A stretch of DNA of 6,748 nucleotides from Planctomycetota bacterium (GCA_024641365.1 JAHEDF010000214.1:1-6748), one strand, 5' to 3'; counted from the stretch's first letter, positions 1-6,038 are shown. Notes: generated by a model not told the origin, from the letters alone. Program-made: numbers and translations.

Positions 1-1
1 A

Positions 2-379
2 TGCACCGTGGTGGAAGTGAGCAAACCGCTATCGCCTCGTTTGGGACAATTGACCAGCGAATTATTACATATGAATCCGCGTCCAACGGCAGTGTTTTTA
101 GCAGCTGACCATTATGCACCTGAATTTTTAGCCGTGGCTCGCACCTTTGATTTAAGTATTCCTCGTGATTTATCGGTTATTGGTTTTGCTGACCTTGAAT
201 TAGCGGCATACATGTCACCACCACTCACAACAATCCGCCAACATCCGTATTTAATTGGCCAAGAAGCAGCCCGTTTGGTTATACGCCGTTGTCGTGGTGA
301 AAATGATCCGAAACCGATTGAAATGCGATTAAAGCCAGAGTTGATTGTTCGCGCCTCAACGACCGTACCACCAGACTAA
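2..379 (+). CDS. LacI/GalR-family transcriptional regulator, C-terminal part (5' end outside window)
   Basis: The reading frame is open from the first bases of the window, so this is the tail of a longer gene. About 125 residues are visible. They match the end of the periplasmic-binding-protein-like effector domain of LacI/GalR repressors: a segment reading 'RPTAVFLAADHYAPEFL' (the usual 'P-T-A-hydrophobic-x-N/D' strand), then 'IPRDLSVIGFADLELAAYM', 'SPPLTTIRQHPYLIGQEAARL' split over two elements, and a final 'PELIVRAST' strand, all family hallmarks. 'GFAD' replaces the more usual 'GFDD/GFDN', a conservative oddity. The N-terminal helix-turn-helix is not in the window, so neither operator nor ligand (normally a sugar or nucleoside) can be inferred. 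It stops at a TAA, 121 bases before the next gene. There is no sign that it regulates the neighbouring heme genes. Confidence 0.9.
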   Translation, partial: CTVVEVSKPLSPRLGQLTSELLHMNPRPTAVFLAADHYAPEFLAVARTFDLSIPRDLSVIGFADLELAAYMSPPLTTIRQHPYLIGQEAARLVIRRCRGENDPKPIEMRLKPELIVRASTTVPPD

Positions 380-430
380 TTAGTAATTGCCTCCAATCGC
401 CTATTCGCGCGGTATTTTACCACGGATAAA

Positions 431-500
431 GCCAGCACAAAGCAGTAGACGTGTCTGGCAGAGGGATTGTGCCATTGCTACAGAGGTCTAATCTGCTGGC
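431..500 (+). promoter_or_regulatory. Possible leader structure with alternative pairings before the heme operon
   Basis: Bases 431-437 (GCCAGCA) are the exact reverse complement of 494-500 (TGCTGGC), which abuts the GTG start at 501. The same left arm can instead pair with 451-459 (GTG-T-CTGGC), giving an 8-bp stem with one bulged T and a 12-base loop. The two pairings are mutually exclusive, as in translational switches that hide or free an initiation region. This is seen only as base complementarity. The arms are short, no known riboswitch motif is recognisable, and it may be chance. No convincing promoter was found in the 380-500 gap. Confidence 0.25.
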
Positions 501-1292
501 GTGCATACCGCTGCTGTTATTCTTGTTGCCCTCGCTGGGATTTGTTACTGCGCTGCTGCCTTGGTACGATGGCGTCAAATGGCGGTGTCCGATGATCGGC
601 GATTATCCCATGTAGTTTTATATATCGGTTTGGCACTCCACAGCATCAGTTTAATAATTAGTATTTTAGATACGGAGGAGCAAGGCTTTGCTTACGGCGT
701 ACTAGCCGTGTGGGCTGCTGTTGCGGGATTATTTTTCGCATCTCGTTATTTAGCTTCGCCAAGCCGTACCATATTAGTATTGCCGGTTGGAGGCATGGCT
801 TTATTAGTTGCCATGTCTTCTTTAATTGATCCACCAGCGGCATCAGGGATGAAGCCAGGTGAAATGGGTTGGATTACACAAGTTCATATTGGATTTATGG
901 CCTTGCATTTAGCGGTCATGTTAGTGGCTGGGTCTGCAGGTGGAATGTATTTAGTTGCTGCTCGACAATTAAAATCACCTTCACCACGCGCGCTTCGCTT
1001 GCCAAGTTTACCTGTGTTAGAAAAATTAACCGAACGCGGTCTGGTTATCGCAACGGCATTATTATTAGGAGGGTTGGCGACAGGCGGTGCTGCGATGCAA
1101 CTAACACGGAGCGTTAATTTAGCACAGCCATCAATTATTTTAGCGTTATTGACCATGGCTTTATTGATAATCGCGCTCGCACTGCGTGCGACGACGCATT
1201 TAAATCGCCGTGGAATTGCGATGGCTGCGGTTGCAGCGATGTTAATTGCGGCCTTGGGGAGTTTTAGTCAGCTGGTGGTAACCCATGGGTGA
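501..1292 (+). CDS. CcsA/YpjD-like cytochrome c assembly family membrane protein
   Basis: This is a 263-residue, very hydrophobic protein with about eight predicted membrane helices (roughly residues 3-22, 36-55, 62-82, 90-108, 128-153, 180-198, 210-229, 238-258). The stretch 'WITQVHIGFMALHLAVML' and the following 'RLPSLPVLEKLTERG' linker before a Gly-rich helix match the CcsA/CcmC superfamily branch that includes E. coli YpjD and the HemX-type proteins encoded beside hemA. Possible heme-facing histidines are His47, His129 and His233, which align with YpjD by eye. The WGxxWxWDPK tryptophan-rich motif of true CcsA heme exporters is not visible, so a direct cytochrome c synthetase role is uncertain; it may affect HemA level or heme handling in the inner membrane. 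GTG is the start because a TAA lies in frame at 489-491 and the next ATG (Met27) would remove the first helix. The Shine-Dalgarno is poor: AGAGG sits about 14 bases upstream. It is tightly linked to hemA. Confidence 0.82.
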   Translation: MHTAAVILVALAGICYCAAALVRWRQMAVSDDRRLSHVVLYIGLALHSISLIISILDTEEQGFAYGVLAVWAAVAGLFFASRYLASPSRTILVLPVGGMALLVAMSSLIDPPAASGMKPGEMGWITQVHIGFMALHLAVMLVAGSAGGMYLVAARQLKSPSPRALRLPSLPVLEKLTERGLVIATALLLGGLATGGAAMQLTRSVNLAQPSIILALLTMALLIIALALRATTHLNRRGIAMAAVAAMLIAALGSFSQLVVTHG

Positions 1293-1298
1293 GGAAGG
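1291..1298 (+). promoter_or_regulatory. Ribosome binding site that decides the hemA start
   Basis: GAGGAAGG lies at the very end of the upstream gene. It is suitably spaced (8 bases from GAGG) from a GTG at 1303, while the earlier in-frame ATG at 1285 has only a weak GGTGGT-like sequence before it. This favours GTG 1303. The site overlaps the upstream TGA stop (1290-1292), which suggests translational coupling. Confidence 0.55.
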
Positions 1299-1302
1299 CA
1301 GC

Positions 1303-2556
1303 GTGACCGATGGTCTGCCAGTAGTCGTCTTTGGTGTTGATCATCATTGTACACCAGTCGCGATACGTGAACGATTAGCCGTCCCTGCTGATACGATGAA
1401 TCGTTTATTGGCAGCCTTGTCTACAACTCCTGGCGCGAGCGAAGCGGTAATTTTATCGACCTGTAATCGTTTAGAATGTTATGTGGCAGGCACGCCCGAC
1501 CGCCAACAAGTTCTCAGTCGTTTAGCGGAACACCAAGGCGTTGATGCAGAGGAATTGGAAAAACACGCTTATTGGCACACCGGCATGGCTGGTGTCCGAC
1601 ATCTATTTCGTGTGATTAGCGGTTTGGAAAGTTTAGTTATTGGTGAATATCAAATTATTCATCAAGTGAAATCGAGTTACGAATATGCGAAGCAGGGAAA
1701 TTTTACGGCTTCAGTATTAAATCCATTATTTCAGCGCGCGCTGGGTGTGGCTAAAGACGTTCGTAATCAAACGGCCATTGGCAAACATAAACTCAGCGTT
1801 GCTTCCGTCGCAGTAGATTTAGCGAAACATATTCACGGTGATGTCAATAATGCTCGTTTGTTAATTATTGGCGCTGGAGAAATTGCCGAGTTAGCAGTGC
1901 GTTATTTATTGAGCGCAGGTGTCAAAGATCTATCGATAATTAATCGTAGCGAGGAACGCGCGCAATCATTGGCGGAAGAGTTTCGCAGTGATGATTTCCA
2001 ACCACAAGTGTTGCCGTGGTCGATGTTAACGGATGCCTTAACGCAGCACGATATTGTCGTGACTTCAACAGCTGCTCCGCATGCGGTGGTGACCGTTAAT
2101 GATACGAAAATAGCAATGCGCCGCCGTCGTCAGCCCTTGATGTTTATTGACCTTGCCGTGCCGCGTGATGTTGAACCGGCGGTCGGTGATTTAAGTGATG
2201 TGTATTTATTTAATATCGATCATTTAGAACAAGTGGTATCATCAAATAAACAATTACGCGCAGAAGAGGTTGATTCGGCAAATGTCTTAGTGGATTCTTT
2301 TGTATCGTCTTATGTTACCGACATTCGCCATGATCGTGGCGCCTTGATGTCGCAAGTTGCAGGTTATTTCAATAATGTTATTGCTGCCGAAGAAACGCGT
2401 CTTGCTGGGAAATTAGGTATTTCTAATAATCCAGAATTGCGATATGGCCTTGAACGCGTTGGTAATAAATTACAGCATCAATTATTACGCTATTTACGTG
2501 AACATGCAGATGATCCGGCAGCGGAAAAAATGATTCGGGATTTGCTGGGATTATAA
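1303..2556 (+). CDS. hemA: Glutamyl-tRNA reductase (HemA)
   Basis: Glutamyl-tRNA reductase performs the NADPH-dependent reduction of glutamyl-tRNA(Glu) to glutamate-1-semialdehyde, the first committed step of the C5 route to heme and other tetrapyrroles, in the cytoplasm. From GTG 1303 the protein has 417 residues, close to E. coli HemA; an ATG at 1285 would add six residues and overlap the upstream gene by 8 bases. Features in order: N-terminal catalytic domain starting 'VVVFGVDHHCTPVAIRERL'; the nucleophilic Cys54 in 'LSTCNRLECY'; the 'SGLESLVIGEYQI' segment that recognises the substrate; a Rossmann NADPH site 'LLIIGAGEIAELA' followed by 'INRSEERA'; 'FIDLAVPRDVEPAV'; and a C-terminal helical dimerisation domain. 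'GEYQIIHQVK' differs from the commoner 'GEPQILGQVK'. It is the second gene of an operon with the YpjD-like protein. It is not followed by prfA as in enteric bacteria; a convergent gene ends 52 bases downstream. Identification is secure. Confidence 0.97.
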   Translation: MTDGLPVVVFGVDHHCTPVAIRERLAVPADTMNRLLAALSTTPGASEAVILSTCNRLECYVAGTPDRQQVLSRLAEHQGVDAEELEKHAYWHTGMAGVRHLFRVISGLESLVIGEYQIIHQVKSSYEYAKQGNFTASVLNPLFQRALGVAKDVRNQTAIGKHKLSVASVAVDLAKHIHGDVNNARLLIIGAGEIAELAVRYLLSAGVKDLSIINRSEERAQSLAEEFRSDDFQPQVLPWSMLTDALTQHDIVVTSTAAPHAVVTVNDTKIAMRRRRQPLMFIDLAVPRDVEPAVGDLSDVYLFNIDHLEQVVSSNKQLRAEEVDSANVLVDSFVSSYVTDIRHDRGALMSQVAGYFNNVIAAEETRLAGKLGISNNPELRYGLERVGNKLQHQLLRYLREHADDPAAEKMIRDLLGL

Positions 2557-2608
2557 TTTTTTTTACAATTAGCGATTCTATTAAATAACAAATCGATAAG
2601 AAGATGAT

Positions 2609-3214
2609 TTACGCCCGCTCTTTGCGTAAATGCCAACTGGCCATTATGCCACCGACTAATCCACCTAGGTGCATTTCCCAGCTGATGGGCTGGGGCTTGC
2701 CATTTGCATCTTCTGGAGGAGGTAGGGCTCCTAATAAAGCGCCTCCATATAGTAAAAGCACTAAAACGCCTATTACGATTGGAGCACAGCCACGGCGAAA
2801 AATACCGTTAGCAATCAAGAATCCAATCAGTCCAAAAATAACACCACTTGCTCCAACATGAACTCCGGGCTGATTCCAAGAGCCAAAACACCACGTGAAA
2901 ATACCAGCTGTTAACATACTGTAAGCAACTGCTGTCGCTGTCAGAGTGCGACTAAATCGACAACATAACCATCCTAAAATTAGCAGACTAATACTATTCG
3001 CTATAATATGTGCAAAATTAGCGTGAAGGGCATGCGAAGTAATAATGCCTAAAAGACCATCAACTTTACGCGGTTGTAATCCAAGCCAATTAGCAATCCA
3101 AATATTTGCCGAATAACGTAATGCCAAATCGATTGCAAAGACGAGCCATAAAAAACCGAGCCAGCTGACAACCAAGTAAAGGTCGCCGGCTGGCCCACGT
3201 TTTATCTCTGTCAT
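2609..3214 (-). CDS. Rhomboid-family intramembrane serine protease
   Basis: This is a 201-residue protein with six probable membrane helices (about 13-33, 67-85, 90-108, 120-139, 143-164, 182-196), the bacterial rhomboid core fold. The catalytic pair is visible: Ser123 in 'VGASGVIFG' (GxSG) and His182 in 'WEMHLGGLVGGI' (HxxGxxxG). The upstream 'HALHANFAHIIAN' segment (His64, His69, Asn73) matches the conserved HxxxN oxyanion-side motif. Rhomboids cut substrates within or next to a membrane helix in the inner membrane; the substrate here is unknown. The start ATG has no strong Shine-Dalgarno. It follows the OmpA-domain lipoprotein gene by 36 bases on the same strand and may also have its own promoter. 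It is the last gene of the - strand block and converges with hemA. There is no clear terminator in the 52-base gap. Confidence 0.92.
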   Translation of the reverse strand: MTEIKRGPAGDLYLVVSWLGFLWLVFAIDLALRYSANIWIANWLGLQPRKVDGLLGIITSHALHANFAHIIANSISLLILGWLCCRFSRTLTATAVAYSMLTAGIFTWCFGSWNQPGVHVGASGVIFGLIGFLIANGIFRRGCAPIVIGVLVLLLYGGALLGALPPPEDANGKPQPISWEMHLGGLVGGIMASWHLRKERA

Positions 3215-3237
3215 GTGACTAGTAATTATCCGTTATA

Positions 3238-3267
3238 ATTATGACAGGCTTTATTTAGGAATAACAA
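3238..3267 (-). promoter_or_regulatory. Candidate promoter for the rhomboid gene
   Basis: Read on the - strand there is TTGTTA (3267-3262), an 18-base spacer, then CATAAT (3243-3238) preceded by TGT, giving an extended -10 form. It overlaps the end of the upstream lipoprotein gene and would start a transcript only about 16 bases before the rhomboid ATG. It is a consensus match by eye and could be fortuitous in this A/T-rich gap. Confidence 0.35.
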
Positions 3268-3886
3268 CGATTTCGACGCGACGATTTTGTTTACGCGCGG
3301 CTTCCGACTTGCCCGGAGCAACTGGGCGTTGATCCGAATAACCAGCAAATCCTAAGTCGGATGCGGCAATGCCACGTTCAAGTAAGTAATGTAATACTTG
3401 GCGAGCACGACCACCTGCTAAATGCCAATTGTCTTCCCATTTATTTTTAGTGCGACTGATTGGTTGATCGTCGGTGTGACCTTCAACACGCACATAATGG
3501 TTTGGATATTTTTGTTTAATAATGGCAACAACGCGACTGATCGATTCTTTGGCAGCTGCGGTAATTTCTGAGGAACCAGCTTTAAATAAAATTGAGCTTT
3601 CGATACTGAATACTACTTCACGTTGACGATCGCTGACGTTCACACCAGGACCAGCAGCATCTTTAGCTGTTACGATGGGATTTTGCTGCGGTGGTGCATT
3701 GTTGACGACGTTCGTCACGATATCAGTTGCCTTGCGAGCTAATTGCTCTTCGAGGTCTTTGTTGACGCGTTCCAGTTCCTGGATTTGGACGTCTTTATAC
3801 GCCAGTTCACGGTCACAACCGCAACCGCCAAGGGTGAGGGAAGCGGCGGCAACCGCGCACGCCACAAACGTACGAATAGTATTCAT
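3251..3886 (-). CDS. OmpA-domain lipoprotein, probable peptidoglycan-binding
   Basis: The 211-residue protein starts with a lipoprotein signal: a basic n-region (Arg5), a hydrophobic stretch, then the lipobox L-G-G-C with Cys22 as lipidation site. The +2 residue is Gly rather than Asp, so by the enteric rule it would go to the outer membrane. Residues about 30-55 ('DVQIQELERVNKDLEEQLA') are charged and heptad-like, a short coiled coil, followed by a Pro/Asn-rich linker. Residues about 92-210 form an OmpA/MotB-like domain: 'ILFKAGSSEIT', 'VRVEGHTDDQPI' with Asp139, 'NWHLAGGRARQVLHYL' with Arg160, and 'NRRVEIVV'. Asp139 and Arg160 align with the residues that hold diaminopimelate of peptidoglycan. 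A Pal-like role tethering outer membrane to wall is inferred, not shown; the insert 'RTKNKWEDNW' is also typical of MotB-like domains. It lies between the nuclease and rhomboid genes. No clear Shine-Dalgarno is present; a small stem-loop lies upstream. Confidence 0.9.
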   Translation of the reverse strand: MNTIRTFVACAVAAASLTLGGCGCDRELAYKDVQIQELERVNKDLEEQLARKATDIVTNVVNNAPPQQNPIVTAKDAAGPGVNVSDRQREVVFSIESSILFKAGSSEITAAAKESISRVVAIIKQKYPNHYVRVEGHTDDQPISRTKNKWEDNWHLAGGRARQVLHYLLERGIAASDLGFAGYSDQRPVAPGKSEAARKQNRRVEIVVIPK

Positions 3887-3917
3887 AAGAGTCGGGTTCT
3901 ATAAGTGAGGATGGGAA

Positions 3918-3930
3918 CCGCAAGATGCGG
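3918..3930 (-). other. Small stem-loop upstream of the OmpA-domain gene
   Basis: A perfect 5-bp inverted repeat, CCGCA and TGCGG around a 3-base loop, lies in the 64-base gap between the nuclease stop and the lipoprotein start. It is not followed by a T-run in either direction, so it is not an intrinsic terminator. It may be an RNA processing or stability element, or chance. Confidence 0.3.
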
Positions 3931-3950
3931 ATTGATAGGTATTTGTATCG

Positions 3951-4517
3951 TCAATGCCGCCAGATCCCGCGATTTTCCCGTTTTGCTTCTGCCTCAGCCG
4001 CTAAAAAGCGGCGATGATGCGTGTCAGATGCGCCAAATTTCGTGAAATAAACGCTAAATCCCTGACGAATGAGGGTTTCATTGAACAGCTCATCTTCTGG
4101 CCCAGGTCCTGGCGGACTGTGATCTATCCATAAGTAGCCGAGCGCACGACCATATTGATCAAGCGCTATGTGCTCGTGATCGTGTTCAAATTCAATGCGA
4201 ATAGTTTTTTGTACTAAGTATGCTTTTGCCCATGCTGATATGCGAGCACCGTCTGGTGTATTACGCGATTCATCTGGATGCACGGATTCTGGTGTATCGA
4301 CACAACGTAATCGGACAGCCATTTGTTTACCGGCATGTCGCACTTCGACGGTATCGCCATCACGCACTTTTACTAATTCAACCGCTTGATCATTTCGCTG
4401 TACGCTACCTGTAAACCAACCAGCGTCTTGAGCCAGATGAACAAGCGCCACAAGCAACCCGATAAAAACAACCAGCCACGTGAGCGGTCCTTTTTTGGGC
4501 AGTCGTCGTCGCGCCAT
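3951..4517 (-). CDS. Membrane-anchored thermonuclease-like (SNase-fold) nuclease
   Basis: This is a 188-residue protein. A basic N-terminus (MARRRLPKKG) precedes one hydrophobic helix at about 12-28, giving a signal anchor with the domain facing the periplasm or exterior; no clear cleavage site is seen. The rest is a staphylococcal-nuclease fold with the complete active site: Asp53 and Asp55 in 'VRDGDTVEV', Arg69 and Asp74-Thr-Pro-Glu77 in 'VRLRCVDTPES', and Arg124 in 'DQYGRALGYLW' (matching Asp19, Asp21, Arg35, Asp40, Glu43 and Arg87 of S. aureus nuclease). It ends 'AEAEAKRENRGIW', the family's usual C-terminal helix. The predicted activity is Ca-dependent cleavage of DNA/RNA; the physiological role is unknown. 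It begins 11 bases after the leuB stop with no visible Shine-Dalgarno, so it is probably translated by coupling to leuB. It is followed 64 bases later by the lipoprotein gene. Confidence 0.93.
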   Translation of the reverse strand: MARRRLPKKGPLTWLVVFIGLLVALVHLAQDAGWFTGSVQRNDQAVELVKVRDGDTVEVRHAGKQMAVRLRCVDTPESVHPDESRNTPDGARISAWAKAYLVQKTIRIEFEHDHEHIALDQYGRALGYLWIDHSPPGPGPEDELFNETLIRQGFSVYFTKFGASDTHHRRFLAAEAEAKRENRGIWRH

Positions 4518-4528
4518 GTGTGCTGAAA

Positions 4529-5602
4529 TTATTTTTTAATTTCTTTAATAACCGCATCAGCCATAGCTTTTGTGGTTAAAACGGCTTCGCCTTTTTTCGC
4601 AATGTCAGGTGTTCTGAGCCCAGCGGCTAATACAGTGCGAATGGCTTTTTCGACACAATCTGCTTCTGCGGTTAATTGTAAACCGAAACGCAGCAACATC
4701 GAAACCGATCCAATCATTGCTAATGGGTTTGCTTTTTGTTGTCCGGCAATATCTGGAGCTGAACCGTGAATTGGCTCAAATAAACCAACTGGTCCACCGA
4801 CCGACGCAGATGCTAACATGCCGATAGAGCCAGCAATCATAGACGCTTCATCACTTAAAATATCACCAAAAATATTGGTCGTAACAATGACGTCAAATTG
4901 CCGTGGGTTACGAACCAACTGCATTGCACAATTATCGACATACATATGCGATAATTCGACATCCGGGTATGATTTCGCCAAATTAATCATGACTTCACGC
5001 CATAATTGACTCGAAACTAAAACATTGGCTTTATCGACGGAACACACTTTTTTACTGCGTAAACGAGCGGTTTCAAAAGCAACGCGACCAATACGTTCAA
5101 CTTCTGCGGTGGAATAGACCTCTGTATTTATGCCAACGCGATTAGCGCCATCACCTGTAATGCCACCTGGACCAAAATAAATACCACCGGTTAATTCACG
5201 GACGACTAATAAATCAGTTCCCTTTAATACTTCTGGGCGAATAGAGCTTGCATCTAATAATTCATCATAGACCACTGCTGGACGTAAATTAGCAAATGCG
5301 CCTAACGATTTACGTAATTTTAATAAACCAGCTTCAGGTTTAATATGATGCGGAACTGATTCCCATTTCGGTCCACCAATAGCGCCAAATAATAAGGCAT
5401 GAGAATCTAAAACACCTTTAATGGTATCATCAGGTAAAGGGACGCCGGTCGCATCAATTGCTGCGCCGCCAGCTAAATATTCTTTAAAGCTGAAGGAATG
5501 GCCAAAGACATTACCAACGGTGGTGAGAGCGCGAACGCCCTCGACGCCAATTTCTGGGCCAATGCCGTCACCGTGAATAACTGAAATGTTATAATTGCCC
5601 AC
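4529..5602 (-). CDS. leuB: 3-isopropylmalate dehydrogenase (LeuB)
   Basis: LeuB catalyses oxidative decarboxylation of 3-isopropylmalate to 2-ketoisocaproate with NAD, the third step of leucine synthesis, in the cytoplasm. From GTG 5602 it has 357 residues, normal for the family. Visible signatures: 'HGDGIGPEI' at the N-terminus; substrate-binding arginines Arg97 and Arg107 ('LRKSLGAFANLRP') and Arg136 ('VVRELTGGIYFG'); catalytic Tyr142 and Lys191 ('VDKANVL'); metal-binding Asp223 ('YVDNCAMQ'), Asp247 and Asp251 in the PROSITE-like 'NIFGDILSDEASMIAGSIG'; and the NAD loop 'EPIHGSAPDIAG'. The frame is open a further 31 codons upstream to a TTG, but that stretch is unlike LeuB, and the GTG has a good AGGAGT Shine-Dalgarno, so the GTG is chosen. 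It heads the - strand block and is separate from leuA and leuCD, which are not in the window. Its control region is described at 5666-5843. Confidence 0.97.
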   Translation of the reverse strand: MGNYNISVIHGDGIGPEIGVEGVRALTTVGNVFGHSFSFKEYLAGGAAIDATGVPLPDDTIKGVLDSHALLFGAIGGPKWESVPHHIKPEAGLLKLRKSLGAFANLRPAVVYDELLDASSIRPEVLKGTDLLVVRELTGGIYFGPGGITGDGANRVGINTEVYSTAEVERIGRVAFETARLRSKKVCSVDKANVLVSSQLWREVMINLAKSYPDVELSHMYVDNCAMQLVRNPRQFDVIVTTNIFGDILSDEASMIAGSIGMLASASVGGPVGLFEPIHGSAPDIAGQQKANPLAMIGSVSMLLRFGLQLTAEADCVEKAIRTVLAAGLRTPDIAKKGEAVLTTKAMADAVIKEIKK

Positions 5603-5608
5603 GTGATT

Positions 5609-5614
5609 ACTCCT
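5609..5614 (-). promoter_or_regulatory. Ribosome binding site fixing the leuB start at GTG
   Basis: On the - strand AGGAGT ends 6 bases before GTG 5602. This is the strongest Shine-Dalgarno near the LeuB N-terminus. The first conserved LeuB residues ('ISVIHGDGIGPE') begin five codons after this GTG, so the longer reading frame is not needed. Confidence 0.75.
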
Positions 5615-5665
5615 GAATCGTGCTGAAATCTGGTTTTGAAGGGGGAAGAAACCTAGCAGGCCATG

Positions 5666-5690
5666 AAAAAACACCAGCCCACTCAGCGGG
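5666..5690 (-). terminator. Attenuator-like hairpin and U-run in the leuB leader
   Basis: On the - strand a short stem (CCCGC pairing with GTGGG, including one G-U pair, loop TGA; 5690-5678) is followed after six bases by TTTTTT (5671-5666). It lies about 65-90 bases before the leuB GTG and downstream of the predicted promoter, the position expected of a transcription attenuator. The stem is short and the U-run is displaced from it, so termination would be weak. No leader peptide rich in Leu codons with a credible start was found ahead of it. Confidence 0.3.
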
Positions 5691-5787
5691 GGCAAAAGGA
5701 ATTTAGGACAAAGTTACGATTTATATGGGCATTTAGTGCATGTTTAACGAGGCTGACTGCTGGCGAGCTGTGGCGAGTGCTGGTGCG

Positions 5788-5816
5788 ATTCAATAAACGG
5801 TGGCCCTGGGTGTCAA
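5788..5816 (-). promoter_or_regulatory. Candidate sigma-70-type promoter for leuB
   Basis: On the - strand a perfect TTGACA (5816-5811) is followed by exactly 17 bases and TTGAAT (5793-5788; four of six matches to the -10 consensus). Transcription would begin near 5781, giving a leader of about 180 bases before leuB, long enough for RNA-based control. It is the best promoter match in the window. Confidence 0.55.
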
Positions 5817-5821
5817 CATGG

Positions 5822-5843
5822 GTTCATACGCAAGCGTACGAAC
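5822..5843. promoter_or_regulatory. 22-base dyad, possible operator upstream of the leuB -35 box
   Basis: Two 10-base arms (GTTCATACGC and GCGTACGAAC) are inverted around AA with a single mismatch. The dyad ends 5 bases upstream of the leuB -35 hexamer, a usual place for an activator or repressor site. The regulator is unknown. It does not match the LexA, Fur or LacI-type consensus sites I know. Confidence 0.4.
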
Positions 5844-5959
5844 ATACTTGCTTTGTTGGATAGGCGCGATTCGCTGGCCACCCCACGCGTTAGCGCGAAG
5901 AAAGAATACAAACCGATGAGAACATGTGTGGGACGATGTTGATCGTTACCACCTTAGCC

Positions 5960-5986
5960 ACTCCTCGGTAGTGCTTGCCGAGTAGT
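5960..5986 (+). other. Imperfect inverted repeat in the peroxidase leader
   Basis: ACTCCTCGG (5960-5968) and CCGAGTAGT (5978-5986) can form a 9-bp stem with one mismatch around a 9-base loop. Outer GCCAC (5957-5961) and GTGGC (5991-5995) can also pair in an alternative fold. There is no T-run, so it is not a terminator. It could be an operator or a 5' UTR structure. Confidence 0.3.
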
Positions 5987-6018
5987 TAGCGTGGCGCCTA
6001 TCGAACACATTTTCACCA

Positions 6019-6031
6019 CTCCTTGAAGGAG
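6019..6031 (+). promoter_or_regulatory. Palindromic Shine-Dalgarno of the peroxidase gene
   Basis: AAGGAG (6026-6031) sits 7 bases before the ATG at 6039 and fixes this start. It is the right half of a perfect palindrome, CTCCTT-G-AAGGAG, whose left half is complementary to the ribosome binding site. As a hairpin it could form a 4-bp stem with a 5-base loop that masks the site. Confidence 0.6.
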
Positions 6032-6038
6032 CTTTCTT

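Larger units (their letters stand above)
5603..6038. other. 436-base divergent intergenic region between leuB and the peroxidase gene
   Basis: No convincing gene lies here. On the - side it holds the leuB promoter, a dyad and a long leader of about 180 bases; on the + side it holds the peroxidase leader. The stretch 5761-5790 carries an imperfect 10-base direct repeat (TGGCGAGCTG, TGGCGAGTGC, TGGTGCG). A weak + strand promoter for the peroxidase may be TTGCCG (5975-5980), 18 bases, TATCGA (5999-6004), but the -10 match is poor. The stretch 5844-5955 shows nothing else I can support. No tRNA, T-box or named riboswitch was recognised. Confidence 0.6.

Noticed and set aside
869..1156. Overlapping reading frames on both strands within the YpjD-like gene
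   Set aside because: They are shadows of a well-supported membrane protein with no family resemblance.
2557..2608. T8 tract (2557-2564) and a CGATT/AATCG inverted repeat between hemA and the rhomboid gene as a bidirectional terminator
   Set aside because: No stable stem precedes the T-run on the + strand, and the 5-bp repeat has a 13-base loop and no T-run after it on either strand.
3898..3903. TATAGA on the - strand as a -10 box for the OmpA-domain gene
   Set aside because: No -35-like hexamer lies at 16-18 bases, and the start site would leave almost no leader before the ATG.
5603..5695. 31-codon N-terminal extension of LeuB starting at a TTG, with several Leu codons
   Set aside because: It has no Shine-Dalgarno, no resemblance to LeuB, and the GTG at 5602 has a good one. 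Although it contains five Leu codons, it is in frame with leuB, has no stop and overlaps the hairpin/U-run, so it does not behave as a leader peptide.
5663..5863. 66-codon + strand reading frame in the leuB control region (starts MKKHQPTQRG)
   Set aside because: It lacks a convincing ribosome site, has an atypical Arg/Trp-rich composition, and covers the leuB promoter and dyad on the opposite strand. No recognisable family.
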